DNA from: Lutibacter oricola
GTDB lineage: Bacteria; Bacteroidota; Bacteroidia; Flavobacteriales; Flavobacteriaceae
DNA: 64,000 nucleotides
Reading direction: 5' to 3'
Assembly (NCBI RefSeq): GCF_900106565.1
Contig: NZ_FNNJ01000006.1
Coordinates: 124,001-188,000 of the forward strand
The position numbers were made by a program, and so were the translations under genes. The notes beneath the pieces were generated by a model. That model was not told where the DNA came from. It searched no databases and saw only the letters and a list, made by a program, of their open reading frames with translations. Of this stretch, positions 48,880-58,656 are shown in pieces; the first letter of the stretch is position 1, and the number at the start of each line of letters is the position of its first letter.

Positions 48880-49794
48880 TTAAACTATTATACTTTTTCC
48901 TTTGCTTGTTATATTTTTATCACTGTCGAAATGAAAATCAACTCGACCAACATTTAAACCGTAACAGCCTACTTGATTAACCAAAACATTTTCGCCTGCG
49001 CTATTTTTAGTAACAGTTGGTTTAGGTAAAAACGTATGTGTATGTCCTCCAATAATTAAGTCTATGTTTTTAGTTTTAGAAGCTAGTGTTAAATCATCAA
49101 TTTTAGAATGTTTTTCTGTATAGTGATATCCTAAATGCGATAAACAAATAATTAGATCACATTGTTCATCTTCTTTTAAAATTCTACTCATATCTTGAGC
49201 AATTTCAACAGGATTTAAATATTTAGTTTCCTTATATAATTTATTATCTACAAGTCCTTTTAATTCAATTCCAATTCCAAAAACTCCAATTTTAATATCG
49301 CTTTTATTGAAGATTTTATAAGGTTTTACATGTGTGTCTAGAACGGTATTTTTAAAATTGTAATTAGATGATACAAAATCGAACTTTGCATTAGGTAGTT
49401 GCGCGTATAAACCATCTATACCATTATCAAAATCGTGGTTTCCAATAGTTGCAGCATCATATTTAAGCATACTCATTAGCTTAAATTCAATTTCGCCACC
49501 GTAGTAATTAAAATAAGGTGTTCCTTGAAAAATATCACCGGCATCTAATAATAAAGTGTTTGGATTTTCTTTTCTAATATTTTCAACTAAAGTTGCTCTA
49601 CGTGCTACGCCTCCCATATTTGGGTAGTTGTGGTGGTTTATATCAAACGGCTCAATATGGCTATGCGTGTCGTTTGTATGTAAAATGGTAATTTGTTTAG
49701 ATGTTTTTTTAGCAAACGATTCTAACCCAAGTCCTCCAACAGTTAATAAAGCAGCAGCAGCTGATGATTTTTGAATAAAATTTCTTCTTTTCAT
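48880..49794 (-). CDS. 5'-nucleotidase/2',3'-cyclic phosphodiesterase, metallophosphatase half
   Basis: A 304-residue exported metallophosphoesterase with a Tat-like signal (MKRRNFIQKSSAAAALLTVGGLG). Metal-binding motifs: LHTNDTHSHIEPF, LLDAGDIFQGTPYF, IGNHDFDNG, CLSHLGYH and GGHTHTF. It lacks the C-terminal substrate-binding domain of UshA-type enzymes, which is encoded by the adjacent upstream gene 6 bp away. The two probably form a heterodimer that salvages nucleotides in the periplasm. It precedes guaC. Confidence 0.9.
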   Translation of the reverse strand: MKRRNFIQKSSAAAALLTVGGLGLESFAKKTSKQITILHTNDTHSHIEPFDINHHNYPNMGGVARRATLVENIRKENPNTLLLDAGDIFQGTPYFNYYGGEIEFKLMSMLKYDAATIGNHDFDNGIDGLYAQLPNAKFDFVSSNYNFKNTVLDTHVKPYKIFNKSDIKIGVFGIGIELKGLVDNKLYKETKYLNPVEIAQDMSRILKEDEQCDLIICLSHLGYHYTEKHSKIDDLTLASKTKNIDLIIGGHTHTFLPKPTVTKNSAGENVLVNQVGCYGLNVGRVDFHFDSDKNITSKGKSIIV

Positions 49795-49800
49795 AATATC

Positions 49801-50550
49801 TTATTTCATTATAAATCTACCATCAAGTTTTACCTTAACTGTATCCGTTTCTTTTAAATAATCTATAATTGCGTTTCTAACTTTGTAATCTAGTTTGTGT
49901 AATTTAATAGGGTTTTTAAAGAAAACCATATTGTCTCCACCATTTTGTAAATAATCAGATGTTAAAACAAAGTATGTTTTGGTTTTATCTATTTTTTTAT
50001 TGTTTATGGTAAAAGTGTAACCACTTTTTGTGGCAACCAATTTAACTTGTTTAGATAATGGGTGTGCTGTATTGGCTTTTATAAGAAAATTGCACAGTTC
50101 AACTATTTTTTCTGAAGATAATTCTGCAACAACCAAAGTGTTTTCAAAAGGCATTAAATTAAATGCGTTTTCAGTTTTAATATTACCTTTAGTAATTCCA
50201 GCTCTTATACCTCCAAAATTGAACAAAGCAAAGTCAATATTTTTACCTGTTCTAGATTTAAAAACCGGATTTGCTCTTTCGTAACATAAATCAGCCATTA
50301 AATTTCCTAAGCTACTTTCGTTTAATGCATCTGTTCTAACCAAATCAACAGGAGTATAACTTAAAACGCTACTCATTTCGCTTTCAACCTTTTTTTTGAA
50401 AGGAGCAATGTAGTCTTCGATTTCTTTAACTGATTCAGTTTCTTTTGTAATAGGTAAAAGTTTACCTTCAATTTTAACTAATTTATTGGGTTCATTTTTA
50501 CAACTAAAAAGTAGTGAAATTGCAAAAAATGATAGAATAAAATTTTTCAT
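49801..50550 (-). CDS. 5'-nucleotidase C-terminal domain lipoprotein
   Basis: A 249-residue lipoprotein (FAISLLFSC) holding only the C-terminal substrate-binding domain of 5'-nucleotidases: ESSLGNLMADLCYERA, DFALFNFGGIRAGI, GNIKTENAFNLMPFENTLVV and YFVLTSDYLQNGGDNM. In E. coli UshA this follows the metallophosphatase domain in one chain; here the order is reversed in the operon and the two domains are separate genes. First gene of the unit. Confidence 0.88.
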   Translation of the reverse strand: MKNFILSFFAISLLFSCKNEPNKLVKIEGKLLPITKETESVKEIEDYIAPFKKKVESEMSSVLSYTPVDLVRTDALNESSLGNLMADLCYERANPVFKSRTGKNIDFALFNFGGIRAGITKGNIKTENAFNLMPFENTLVVAELSSEKIVELCNFLIKANTAHPLSKQVKLVATKSGYTFTINNKKIDKTKTYFVLTSDYLQNGGDNMVFFKNPIKLHKLDYKVRNAIIDYLKETDTVKVKLDGRFIMK

Positions 50551-50603
50551 TGTTGAAATGCTAATGATTTTAACTAATTTTGTGAATTCAAGGGTAAATA
50601 TAG

Positions 50604-51125
50604 ATGATTTTTACAGGATTCAAACGAAAAACTAATCAAATATTTTTTAACAAGAAACTTACCGAGTTTGTTAATGAAACTAAGGAAGAATCTTCAAAAA
50701 AAATAAACAATATTATTGTAATTATTGACGCTATTAATGATGAAGAAAGTATTGTAAAGGAACTATCATCTTTGTTGAAGGTAGATAAAAGTAATATTAC
50801 AACGGTAATTGCTGTAAATAAGAAGAATAAGAAAGCGCCTATAGAGAATTCATTTAGCGGTGCAGATTTTGGTTGGAGAGGAAAAGTAAAATCTGATTAT
50901 TTGAAAAACATTTTAACAAAAAAATACGATTTGTTAATTAATTACAGTAAAGTTGATAATTTATATGTCAACTTGTTAATATTGCAGTGTAAATCGGTGT
51001 TTAACGCTGGTTTTACACATTTAAATAATGAATTATATCAGTTGTTGGTTGATTGTGAACCAGATGATTATACTGTTTTTAATTCTGAATTGAAAAAATA
51101 CTTAACGATTTTAAAGAAATTATAA
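50604..51125 (+). CDS. DUF6913-like protein of unknown function
   Basis: A 173-residue soluble protein I cannot assign a role. It matches a Flavobacteria family I recall as DUF6913, usually located just before dapA. The visible pattern is a small alpha/beta fold: [14 protein letters not shown], then [20 protein letters not shown] and [22 protein letters not shown]. There are no catalytic motifs. It overlaps the dapA start by one base, so it is coupled to lysine/cell-wall synthesis by position. Confidence 0.65.
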   Translation: MIFTGFKRKTNQIFFNKKLTEFVNETKEESSKKINNIIVIIDAINDEESIVKELSSLLKVDKSNITTVIAVNKKNKKAPIENSFSGADFGWRGKVKSDYLKNILTKKYDLLINYSKVDNLYVNLLILQCKSVFNAGFTHLNNELYQLLVDCEPDDYTVFNSELKKYLTILKKL

Positions 51126-52000
51126 TGCAAGAATTATTAGGAACCGGAGTAGCTTTAGTAACACCATTTAATAGTGATAATACTGTAGATGTTGAAGGTT
51201 TGAAGCGTTTGGTAAAATACCAAATAAACAATGGTGTAAATTATTTAGTTGTTTTAGGAACAACTGCCGAGGCAGCAACTTTAACTCTTGAAGAAAGAGA
51301 GTTAGTTAAGGCAACAATAATTAAGGCTAATAATGGTAAGCTACCTTTAGTGTTAGGTATTGGGGGTAATAATACTGTAAATGTTGTTGAAGAAATTAAG
51401 CAAACAGATTTAAGCGATTTTGATGCAATTTTATCAGTTGCACCATATTATAATAAGCCTAGTCAAGAAGGGTTGTATCAACATTTTAAAGCGGTTGCCT
51501 TAAGTACTAAAAAGCCAATAGTTTTATATAATGTGCCAAGTAGAACAGGTGTAAATATAGCTCCAGATACAATTATTAGATTGGCTAACGATTTTGAAAA
51601 CGTAGTTGCTGTTAAAGAAGCAGCAGGAGATATAGTGCAGGCAATGAGCTTAATTCAGAACAAACCAAAAGATTTTATGGTAATTTCTGGAGACGATATG
51701 ATTGCTTTACCAATGACATTGGCTGGAGGTTCTGGAGTTATTTCAGTAATAGGGCAAGGTTTACCAAAAGATTTTTCTCAATTAATTCAATTAGGTATAG
51801 AAGGTAAAAATACCGAAGCATTTGCTTTACATTACAAATTAGCTAATAGTATAGATCTTATTTTTGAAGAAGGAAATCCGGTAGGTATAAAAGCAATGTT
51901 ACAGAAGCTAGAAATTTGTTCGGCAAATGTACGTTTACCTTTAGTTGAAGCCACACCTCAATTACAAGAAAAAATTAATAGTTTTATTGATAATTATTAG
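51125..52000 (+). CDS. dapA: 4-hydroxy-tetrahydrodipicolinate synthase
   Basis: A 291-residue (beta/alpha)8 enzyme condensing pyruvate with aspartate semialdehyde, the first step to lysine and diaminopimelate. Conserved: GTTAEAATL (phosphate/substrate loop), [16 protein letters not shown], the Tyr of [12 protein letters not shown] and Schiff-base Lys in [10 protein letters not shown]. It overlaps the upstream DUF6913-like gene by one base. dapF is elsewhere in this window, 22 kb away. Confidence 0.95.
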   Translation: MQELLGTGVALVTPFNSDNTVDVEGLKRLVKYQINNGVNYLVVLGTTAEAATLTLEERELVKATIIKANNGKLPLVLGIGGNNTVNVVEEIKQTDLSDFDAILSVAPYYNKPSQEGLYQHFKAVALSTKKPIVLYNVPSRTGVNIAPDTIIRLANDFENVVAVKEAAGDIVQAMSLIQNKPKDFMVISGDDMIALPMTLAGGSGVISVIGQGLPKDFSQLIQLGIEGKNTEAFALHYKLANSIDLIFEEGNPVGIKAMLQKLEICSANVRLPLVEATPQLQEKINSFIDNY

Positions 52001-52043
52001 TAATTTTACTTTTTAAATCAAGTGAAATTTTAAATAAAGAATT

Positions 52044-52559
52044 ATGTTATCAGAAAGTATGCAAGCGGCTTTAAATAAGCAAATTAGAATTGAAGCTGAA
52101 TCTTCTCAAATATATTTAGCAATGGCTTCTTATTCAGAAGATAAAGGGTTAGAAGGAGTTTCTCAATTTATGTATGATGCTTCAGATGAAGAACGCCAGC
52201 ACATGTTAAAAATGTTTAAGTACGTAAATGAACGTGGAGGACATGCAAAAGTTTCTGAACTAAGTCAACCAGCTTTAGAGTTTGGTTCAATAAAAGAAAT
52301 GTTTGAAACACTATTTAATCACGAAGTGTTTGTTTCTAAAAGCATAAATGAATTGGTACATATAGCATTAGAAGAAAAAGATTATGCTACTCATAACTTT
52401 TTACAATGGTATGTTGCAGAACAAATTGAAGAAGAAGCACAAGCGAGAACTATTCTTGATAAAATAAACCTAATTGGAGACGATAAAGGTGGCTTATATT
52501 TATTTGATAATGATGTTAAACAACTTACTGTTGTAAGCTCTGTTATGCCAGGCGCATAA
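52044..52559 (+). CDS. Ferritin
   Basis: A 171-residue non-haem ferritin that stores iron in a 24-mer shell. Ferroxidase ligands appear in IEAESSQIYLAMASYSEDKG, ASDEERQHMLKMF and YVAEQIEEEAQAR. The length is typical for FtnA-like proteins. It lies 43 bp after dapA and 110 bp before bamD. That gap contains the -7 element of bamD. Confidence 0.93.
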   Translation: MLSESMQAALNKQIRIEAESSQIYLAMASYSEDKGLEGVSQFMYDASDEERQHMLKMFKYVNERGGHAKVSELSQPALEFGSIKEMFETLFNHEVFVSKSINELVHIALEEKDYATHNFLQWYVAEQIEEEAQARTILDKINLIGDDKGGLYLFDNDVKQLTVVSSVMPGA

Positions 52560-52657
52560 TTAACAAACAATTAAGAGCTTTAAGCAATATTTATTTCCTG
52601 AGAAAGTTAAATTTGTGGACTATTAATAAAACATTTTAATAATCCATAATTAATAAC

Positions 52658-52665
52658 TAATTTTG
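52658..52665 (+). promoter_or_regulatory. bamD -7 element immediately before the start
   Basis: TAATTTTG followed by CCAA and the ATG at 52670, giving a predicted leaderless transcript. The DEAD-box helicase gene has the same TTTGCCAAATG arrangement. Confidence 0.5.
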
Positions 52666-52669
52666 CCAA

Positions 52670-53488
52670 ATGCAAAAAAATAAAATTTACATTTTAATTA
52701 TTTGTGTCGCTGCTACATTTATGTCTTGTGGCGAATACCAAAAAGTATTAAACAAAGGTGCTGTAGGTGACCAATATAAAATGGCTACTGAAATGTATGA
52801 GAACCAAAAGTTCAATAAAGCAATTCAGTTATTTGAAAAAGTAACGCCATCATATAGAGGAAAACCTCAAATGGAACGTATTCAATATATGATTGCGCAA
52901 GCCCATTACAATACCAAACAATATAGCTTAGCAGCTTATTATTTCGATAAGTTTGCAAAAAACTATCCTAAAAGTTCTAAGTTAGAGGAAGCAGCATATT
53001 TATCTGCACACAGCTATTATTTAGCTTCTCCAGTATTTAGTTTAGATCAAAAAGATACAAATGAAGCTATTAATGCTTTACAAAACTTTATTTATAAATA
53101 TCCAGATTCTAAAAGATTGACAGATGCTAATAAATATATTAAAGAATTAAACCATAAATTAGAGAAAAAATCTTTCGAAATTGCCAAACAATATTACTTA
53201 ACAGAAGATTATATTGCTTCAATTGTAGCTTTTGATAATTTATTAGCAGACCATTTAGGTACTAGTTATAAAGAAGAAGCGTTATATACTAAGTTTTTAG
53301 CATCATACAAATTAGGTATGAAAAGTATATATAGAAAGAAAGAAGAAAGAATAAAAAATGCACTTAAATTTCAAGAGCGTTTTAAAAAGAATTTTTCTGA
53401 ATCTAAATATTTAAAAGAAACAGAAAAACTGGTAAAAGAATTGAACAAGGAATTAAATGCGGTAGTTGCGCTAAAAACTGAAATATAA
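52670..53488 (+). CDS. bamD: Outer-membrane assembly lipoprotein BamD
   Basis: A 272-residue lipoprotein (lipobox FMSCGEYQ) of TPR repeats, part of the Bam complex that folds beta-barrels into the outer membrane. Features: YEKQKFNKAIQLFEKV-like TPR1 (residues 42-60), IQYMIAQAHYNTKQYSLAAYYFDKFAKNYPKSSKLEEAAYL (split into repeats) and the later YKYPDSKRLTDANKYI. It starts a bamD-rpoZ-coaBC-porD-recN stretch; rpoZ begins in its stop codon. Confidence 0.92.
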   Translation: MQKNKIYILIICVAATFMSCGEYQKVLNKGAVGDQYKMATEMYENQKFNKAIQLFEKVTPSYRGKPQMERIQYMIAQAHYNTKQYSLAAYYFDKFAKNYPKSSKLEEAAYLSAHSYYLASPVFSLDQKDTNEAINALQNFIYKYPDSKRLTDANKYIKELNHKLEKKSFEIAKQYYLTEDYIASIVAFDNLLADHLGTSYKEEALYTKFLASYKLGMKSIYRKKEERIKNALKFQERFKKNFSESKYLKETEKLVKELNKELNAVVALKTEI

Positions 53489-53811
53489 TGGATTATAAAA
53501 ATACGAAAGCTGCGAGTAGCACTATTACTTACAATAGAGATAAAATTGAAGCTCCTACAGAAAATTTGTACGAAGCAATTACAATTTTAGCTAAAAGAGC
53601 TCAGCAAATTAATGGAGATTTAAAATCTGAATTAATTGATAAGCTAGAAGAATTTGCTACTTATACAGATAGTTTAGACGAGGTTTTCGAAAATAAAGAA
53701 CAAATTGAAGTTTCTAAATTTTACGAAAAATTACCAAAACCAACTGCAATAGCTGTTGAAGAATGGTTAGAAGGTAAAATTTATCATAGAAACCCAGAAG
53801 ATAAAGAATAA
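53488..53811 (+). CDS. rpoZ: RNA polymerase omega subunit (Bacteroidota type)
   Basis: A 107-residue small RNA polymerase subunit. The segment EAPTENLYEAITILAKRAQQI matches the RpoZ core helix, which clamps beta'. The N- and C-terminal parts differ from the proteobacterial protein in the usual Bacteroidota way. One-base overlap with bamD and 3 bp before coaBC place it within the operon. Confidence 0.85.
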   Translation: MDYKNTKAASSTITYNRDKIEAPTENLYEAITILAKRAQQINGDLKSELIDKLEEFATYTDSLDEVFENKEQIEVSKFYEKLPKPTAIAVEEWLEGKIYHRNPEDKE

Positions 53812-53814
53812 TAA

Positions 53815-55029
53815 ATGTCTATTTTAAGCGGTAAAAAAATTCTTTTAGGCGTTACCGCCGGTATTGCTGCTTATAAAACAGCACATTTAGTACGACTATT
53901 TATAAAAGCAGGTGCACAAGTTAAAGTTGTAATGACACCTGCTTCTAAAGAGTTCGTAACTCCACTTACACTATCAACATTATCAAATAACCCAGTATAT
54001 TCTTCTTTTTTTGAAAAAGGTGAAGAAGATACTGAAGAATGGAACAGCCACGTAGAACTAGGTTTATGGGCTGATTATATGTTGGTAGCACCTGCAACAG
54101 CAAATACATTGGCTAAAATGGCTAGTGGTGTTTGTGATAACTTGTTAATGGCAGTATATTTATCGGCAAAATGTAAGGTGTATTTTGCACCTGCAATGGA
54201 TTTGGATATGTATAAACATCCAACCACAACAGAAAGCGTAGAGAAATTACAAACATTTGGCAACGTTTTTATTCCACCATCTAGTGGTTTTTTAGCGAGT
54301 GGTTTAATTGGTGAAGGTAGAATGGAAGAGCCAGAAAATATTGTTTCATTTATTGAAAACGATATTATTAAAGGTATGCCATTGTATAATAAACAAGTTG
54401 TAATTACAGCTGGTCCAACTTACGAAGCAATTGACCCTGTCCGTTTTATTGGAAATCATTCTTCAGGGAAAATGGGATTTGAATTAGCTAAAACAGCAGC
54501 TAGTTTAGGAGCAAACGTTAAATTAATAACTGGCCCATCTAACGAGCAAGTATCATCTAACTTAATTGAGAGAATTAATGTTGTTAGTGCTGAAGAAATG
54601 TATAACGAAGTTCATGGAAATTATGAGCAATCAACAATTGCAATTTTATCTGCTGCAGTTGCAGATTACAGACCAAAAGAAATTTCTGAACAAAAAATAA
54701 AAAAATCAACAGATGTAATGTCTATTGATTTGGTAAAAACAAAAGACATATTAGCATCGTTAGGAAAAGCCAAAAAAGACCAGTTTCTAGTTGGTTTTGC
54801 TTTAGAAACTAATAATGAATTAGAAAACGCAACGGCTAAATTAACTAAGAAAAACTTAGATTTAATTGTGTTAAATTCTCTGCAAGATAAAGGAGCAGGA
54901 TTTAAAAAGCCAACAAATAAAGTAACTATAATTGATAAATTCGAAAATATTTCAGAATTTAGTCTAAAATCTAAAGCTGAGGTAGCTGAAGATATATTTA
55001 ATGAAATTTTGAAACGAATTTATGCGTAA
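53815..55029 (+). CDS. coaBC: Bifunctional phosphopantothenoylcysteine decarboxylase/synthetase
   Basis: A 404-residue coenzyme A biosynthesis enzyme. N-terminal CoaC flavin decarboxylase: GVTAGIAAYKTAHLVRLF, PATANTLAKMASGVCDNLL, active-site Cys in SAKCKVYFAPAMDLDMY. C-terminal CoaB: VVITAGPTYEAIDPVRFIGN, HSSGKMGFELA, AAVADYRPKEI. It follows rpoZ by 3 bp and overlaps the porD start by 8 bp. Confidence 0.96.
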   Translation: MSILSGKKILLGVTAGIAAYKTAHLVRLFIKAGAQVKVVMTPASKEFVTPLTLSTLSNNPVYSSFFEKGEEDTEEWNSHVELGLWADYMLVAPATANTLAKMASGVCDNLLMAVYLSAKCKVYFAPAMDLDMYKHPTTTESVEKLQTFGNVFIPPSSGFLASGLIGEGRMEEPENIVSFIENDIIKGMPLYNKQVVITAGPTYEAIDPVRFIGNHSSGKMGFELAKTAASLGANVKLITGPSNEQVSSNLIERINVVSAEEMYNEVHGNYEQSTIAILSAAVADYRPKEISEQKIKKSTDVMSIDLVKTKDILASLGKAKKDQFLVGFALETNNELENATAKLTKKNLDLIVLNSLQDKGAGFKKPTNKVTIIDKFENISEFSLKSKAEVAEDIFNEILKRIYA

Positions 55030-55909
55030 ACTACTTTTTATATTTGCTTTGTTATTGGTCGCTTTTCAAGTAAAAGCACAAGAATTAAATTGTACAATTT
55101 CAGTAAATTCAGATAAAATTCCTGGTTCAAATAAGCAGGTTTTTAAAACGTTAGAAACTTCGTTAAACGAGTTTATAAATCAAAAGCGTTGGACAAATTT
55201 AAATTATAAACCTCAAGAACGTATTGGGTGTAATTTAACCTTAACATTACTAGAACGTGATGGTGATACTTTTAAAGGTCATATTCAAATTCAATCTTCT
55301 AGACCAGTATTTAATTCAACATATTTAACACCGGTTTTTAACTTTAAGGATAGTAATTTTACTTTTAATTATACTGAATACGCGCCTTTGTTATACAATG
55401 CAACAGCTTTTGAATCGAATTTAGTTTCTGTAATATCATTCTATGTGTATACTGTTTTAGGTATGGATGCAGATACGTTTACCCTAAATGGAGGAACAAG
55501 TTATTACACACAAGCACAAGATATTGTTGTACAAGCACAACAAAGTGGTTATTTAGGGTGGAATCAAAATGATGGAACAAATACAAGGTTTACTTTGATT
55601 GATAATTTACTATCACCAACATATAGTTTGTTTAGATCTACCATGTATAATTACCATATAAAAGGTTTAGATTACTTAATAAAAGATAAAAAATCTGGTA
55701 AAAACGAAATTGCTAAATCAATTTTAGATTTAAAATCTATTTACGATAATCGTCCAAATGCTTTTTTATTACGTGTATTTATGGATTCTAAAGCAGATGA
55801 AATTGTACAAACATTTTCTGATGGACCATATATGGATGTATTTAAATTAAAAGAAGACTTGTTAAAAATGTCTCCATTAAATTCATCAAAATGGAATAGC
55901 ATTAAATAA
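55022..55909 (+). CDS. porD: PorD-like (DUF4835) type IX secretion accessory protein
   Basis: A 295-residue exported protein (signal ending VKAQELN) of the DUF4835 family, which I recall as PorD of the type IX secretion system. Features: IGCNLTLTLLERDG, HIQIQSSRPVFNS and FYVYTVLGMDADTF. Its presence fits the T9SS type-B sorting domain seen at 10 kb. Overlaps coaBC by 8 bp and precedes recN by 23 bp, a usual Flavobacteria order. Naming confidence is moderate. Confidence 0.75.
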   Translation: MRKLLFIFALLLVAFQVKAQELNCTISVNSDKIPGSNKQVFKTLETSLNEFINQKRWTNLNYKPQERIGCNLTLTLLERDGDTFKGHIQIQSSRPVFNSTYLTPVFNFKDSNFTFNYTEYAPLLYNATAFESNLVSVISFYVYTVLGMDADTFTLNGGTSYYTQAQDIVVQAQQSGYLGWNQNDGTNTRFTLIDNLLSPTYSLFRSTMYNYHIKGLDYLIKDKKSGKNEIAKSILDLKSIYDNRPNAFLLRVFMDSKADEIVQTFSDGPYMDVFKLKEDLLKMSPLNSSKWNSIK

Positions 55910-55932
55910 TTTTTTAAGATTATAACCAACAA

Positions 55933-57585
55933 ATGCTTACAAACCTTTCTATAAAAAATTACGCGTTAATTGAAAATCTATCAGTTAGTTTTAGGGATAA
56001 CTTGTCTATAATTACTGGAGAAACAGGTGCAGGTAAATCTATTTTACTTGGCGCGTTAGGTTTGGTGTTAGGAAAAAGAGCAGATTCTTCAACCTTAAAA
56101 AATCCTGAAGTTAAATGTATAATTGAAGCTGAATTTTCAATTTCTAAATATAATTTAGAACCTTATTTTAGAGATAATGATCTAGATTTTGAAGGAGAAA
56201 CAATTATTAGAAGAGAAATTTTACCTAGTGGTAAATCAAGAGCTTTTATAAATGATACGCCAACAACACTTTCTGTATTACAAGGTTTAAGTGAAAAAAT
56301 TATTGATGTTCATTCTCAGCATCAAACAATGCAACTTTCTACAAGTAGTTTTCAGTTTAAAGTATTAGATGCATTAGCAAAAACTGCAGCAAAAATAGAA
56401 TCATACAAAAGAGGTTTAAAGTTATTTAATAAGTTAAACAAGGAGCTTACCGATTTAAAAAGTAATCAGCAAGCTGCAAAAGAACAATACGAGTATAATT
56501 TGCATTTGTTTAAAGAGTTAGATGAAGCTAAAATAGTTGTAGATGAACAAGAAAGTATTGAACAAAAGTTAGATAAATTAAATAATATTGAAGAAATAAA
56601 AACAAACCTTTTAGAAATTCAAGAAGTATCTTTTGCTGAAGAAATAGGTTTGCAATCTTTATTAAATTCAATAACATCAAAATTAGCCAACATATCTTCA
56701 TATTCTAAAGAGTATCAAGAGCTTTATGAAAGATTAAATAGTGTAAAAATTGAATTTGATGATGTAGCTAATGAAGTTGAATTAGCTAATGAAAATATTC
56801 AATTGGATGCTGGTGAAATTGAAAAGTTAAACGATAGATTACAGCTAATATATAATTTACAAAAAAAGCATACAGTTGGTTCTAATAAAGAACTAATTGA
56901 AGTTTATAATAATTTATCTTTAAAAGTGGAGGCTGTTGAAAACTCTTCAGGTCAATTAACTGCTAAAGAAAATGAAGTAAATGAAGTTGCAGCAAAAATT
57001 GATGTTTTAGCACAAAAAATAAGTAACGATAGATTAAAAGCAATTCCAAAGTTGGTTAAAAAGTTAGAAAATTTACTTGCAACTTTAGGTATGGAAAATA
57101 CAAGGTTTAAGTTTAACTTAAAACATACAAAACAGTATTTTCAAAATGGAAAGGATGAGTTGGAGTTATTAATTTCGGCAAATAAAGGAGCCAATTTTGG
57201 TGAATTAAAAAAGGTTGCTTCTGGTGGAGAATTATCTAGGATAATGTTATCTGTTAAAGCAATATTATCGGAGTATTTAAGTTTACCAACTATTATTTTT
57301 GATGAGATTGATACAGGAGTTTCTGGAGACGTTTCGCAAAAAATGGCTGATATTATGAAACTAATGTGCGATAACATGCAGGTAATTACAATTACTCATT
57401 TACCACAAATAGCATCCAAAGGACAACAACATTATAAAGTTTATAAAGAAGATATAAATAATAATATAGTAACAAAACTTAAGCAATTATCAGATAATGA
57501 GCGAGTTAATGAGATTGCGGAAATGTTAGGAGGGAAAAATATAACTTCTACAGCAATTGAACACGCAAAAGAGCTATTAAATTAA
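55933..57585 (+). CDS. recN: DNA repair protein RecN
   Basis: A 550-residue SMC-like ATPase for double-strand break repair. N-terminal Walker A GETGAGKSILLGALGLVLG, a central coiled coil (residues ~150-350, rich in Lys, Glu and Leu), ABC signature SGGELSRIMLSVKAIL and Walker B TIIFDEIDTGVSGD, with the final ITHLPQIASKGQQHY. It follows porD and precedes fabI. Confidence 0.96.
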   Translation: MLTNLSIKNYALIENLSVSFRDNLSIITGETGAGKSILLGALGLVLGKRADSSTLKNPEVKCIIEAEFSISKYNLEPYFRDNDLDFEGETIIRREILPSGKSRAFINDTPTTLSVLQGLSEKIIDVHSQHQTMQLSTSSFQFKVLDALAKTAAKIESYKRGLKLFNKLNKELTDLKSNQQAAKEQYEYNLHLFKELDEAKIVVDEQESIEQKLDKLNNIEEIKTNLLEIQEVSFAEEIGLQSLLNSITSKLANISSYSKEYQELYERLNSVKIEFDDVANEVELANENIQLDAGEIEKLNDRLQLIYNLQKKHTVGSNKELIEVYNNLSLKVEAVENSSGQLTAKENEVNEVAAKIDVLAQKISNDRLKAIPKLVKKLENLLATLGMENTRFKFNLKHTKQYFQNGKDELELLISANKGANFGELKKVASGGELSRIMLSVKAILSEYLSLPTIIFDEIDTGVSGDVSQKMADIMKLMCDNMQVITITHLPQIASKGQQHYKVYKEDINNNIVTKLKQLSDNERVNEIAEMLGGKNITSTAIEHAKELLN

Positions 57586-57593
57586 GAATTTAC

Positions 57594-57601
57594 TATATTT
57601 G
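57594..57601 (+). promoter_or_regulatory. fabI -7 element
   Basis: TATATTTG, predicted start 57606, leader of about 25 nt. No good -33 TTG is seen. Confidence 0.4.
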
Positions 57602-57630
57602 CCACTGAAATAAAATAAAGAAGAATTAAT

Positions 57631-58470
57631 ATGTACAACCTACTAAAAGGGAAAAAGGGAATTATTTTTGGAGCATTAGATGCTAATTCTATAGCTTGGA
57701 AAGTTGCTGAAAGAGCGCATGAAGAAGGTGCAACTTTTGTATTAACAAATGCACCTGTTGCTATGAGATTAGGAACAATATCTGAATTGGCTGAAAAAAC
57801 GGGTTCTCAAGTTGTACCTGCAGATGCAACTTCAATGATGGATCTTGAAAATCTTATTGATAAATCGATGGAGATTCTAGGAGGAAAAATTGATTTTGTA
57901 TTACATTCAATAGGAATGTCGGTTAACGTAAGAAGAGGAAACCACTATACAAATCAAGACTATAATTTTACAAAAACAGGTTTTGATGTGTCAGCATTAT
58001 CATTTCATAGAGTAATGAGTATGTTGTATAAAAAAGATGCAATGAATGAATGGGGAAGTGTAGTTGCTTTATCATATATGGCAGCTCAACGTGTATTCCC
58101 AGATTATAATGATATGGCTGATAATAAAGCATATTTAGAATCTATTGCTCGTAGTTTTGGTTATTTCTTCGGAAGAGATAAAAATGTAAGAGTAAATACT
58201 ATATCTCAATCACCAACACCAACAACTGCTGGTAGTGGAGTTAAAGGGTTTGATGGTTTTATTGCGTATGCAGAAAAAATGTCTCCACTTGGTAATGCTA
58301 CAGCATTAGAATGTGCTGATTATACAATTTCATTATTCTCAGATTTAACAAAAAAAGTAACTCTTCAAAATTTATTTCATGATGGTGGATTCTCAAATAT
58401 GGGAGTAAGTACTGCAATTATGAGTGATTTTATGGAAAGAGAATTTCCAGAAGAAGAAAAAGGTGAGTAA
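57631..58470 (+). CDS. fabI: Enoyl-[acyl-carrier-protein] reductase (NADH)
   Basis: A 279-residue short-chain-dehydrogenase-like enzyme for the last step of fatty-acid elongation. NADH-binding GIIFGALDANSIAWKVAERAHEEG (blocks), HSIGMS, and the catalytic Tyr-x6-Lys in DYNDMADNKAYLE. C terminus DGGFSNMGVSTA is usual for FabI. It has its own -7 element and a strong terminator. Confidence 0.95.
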   Translation: MYNLLKGKKGIIFGALDANSIAWKVAERAHEEGATFVLTNAPVAMRLGTISELAEKTGSQVVPADATSMMDLENLIDKSMEILGGKIDFVLHSIGMSVNVRRGNHYTNQDYNFTKTGFDVSALSFHRVMSMLYKKDAMNEWGSVVALSYMAAQRVFPDYNDMADNKAYLESIARSFGYFFGRDKNVRVNTISQSPTPTTAGSGVKGFDGFIAYAEKMSPLGNATALECADYTISLFSDLTKKVTLQNLFHDGGFSNMGVSTAIMSDFMEREFPEEEKGE

Positions 58471-58493
58471 CACACACACTTTTAATAAAATAT

Positions 58494-58529
58494 AAAAAAG
58501 CAGCAATTTAAAATTGCTGCTTTTTTTTT
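58494..58529 (+). terminator. fabI terminator
   Basis: AAAAAAGCAGCAATTT / AAATTGCTGCTTTTTT palindrome with a long T tract. Confidence 0.92.
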
Positions 58530-58656
58530 GTCTTTTTTTTAATGAAGTGGTTAATCTTTACGTGTCTTTTTTTTGAAGTATGAGTATTATCAGTATTTAC
58601 GTGGTTTAATTCCTTTAATTTTAAGAAATCAAATATCTAAATAGTAAAAATATTTT

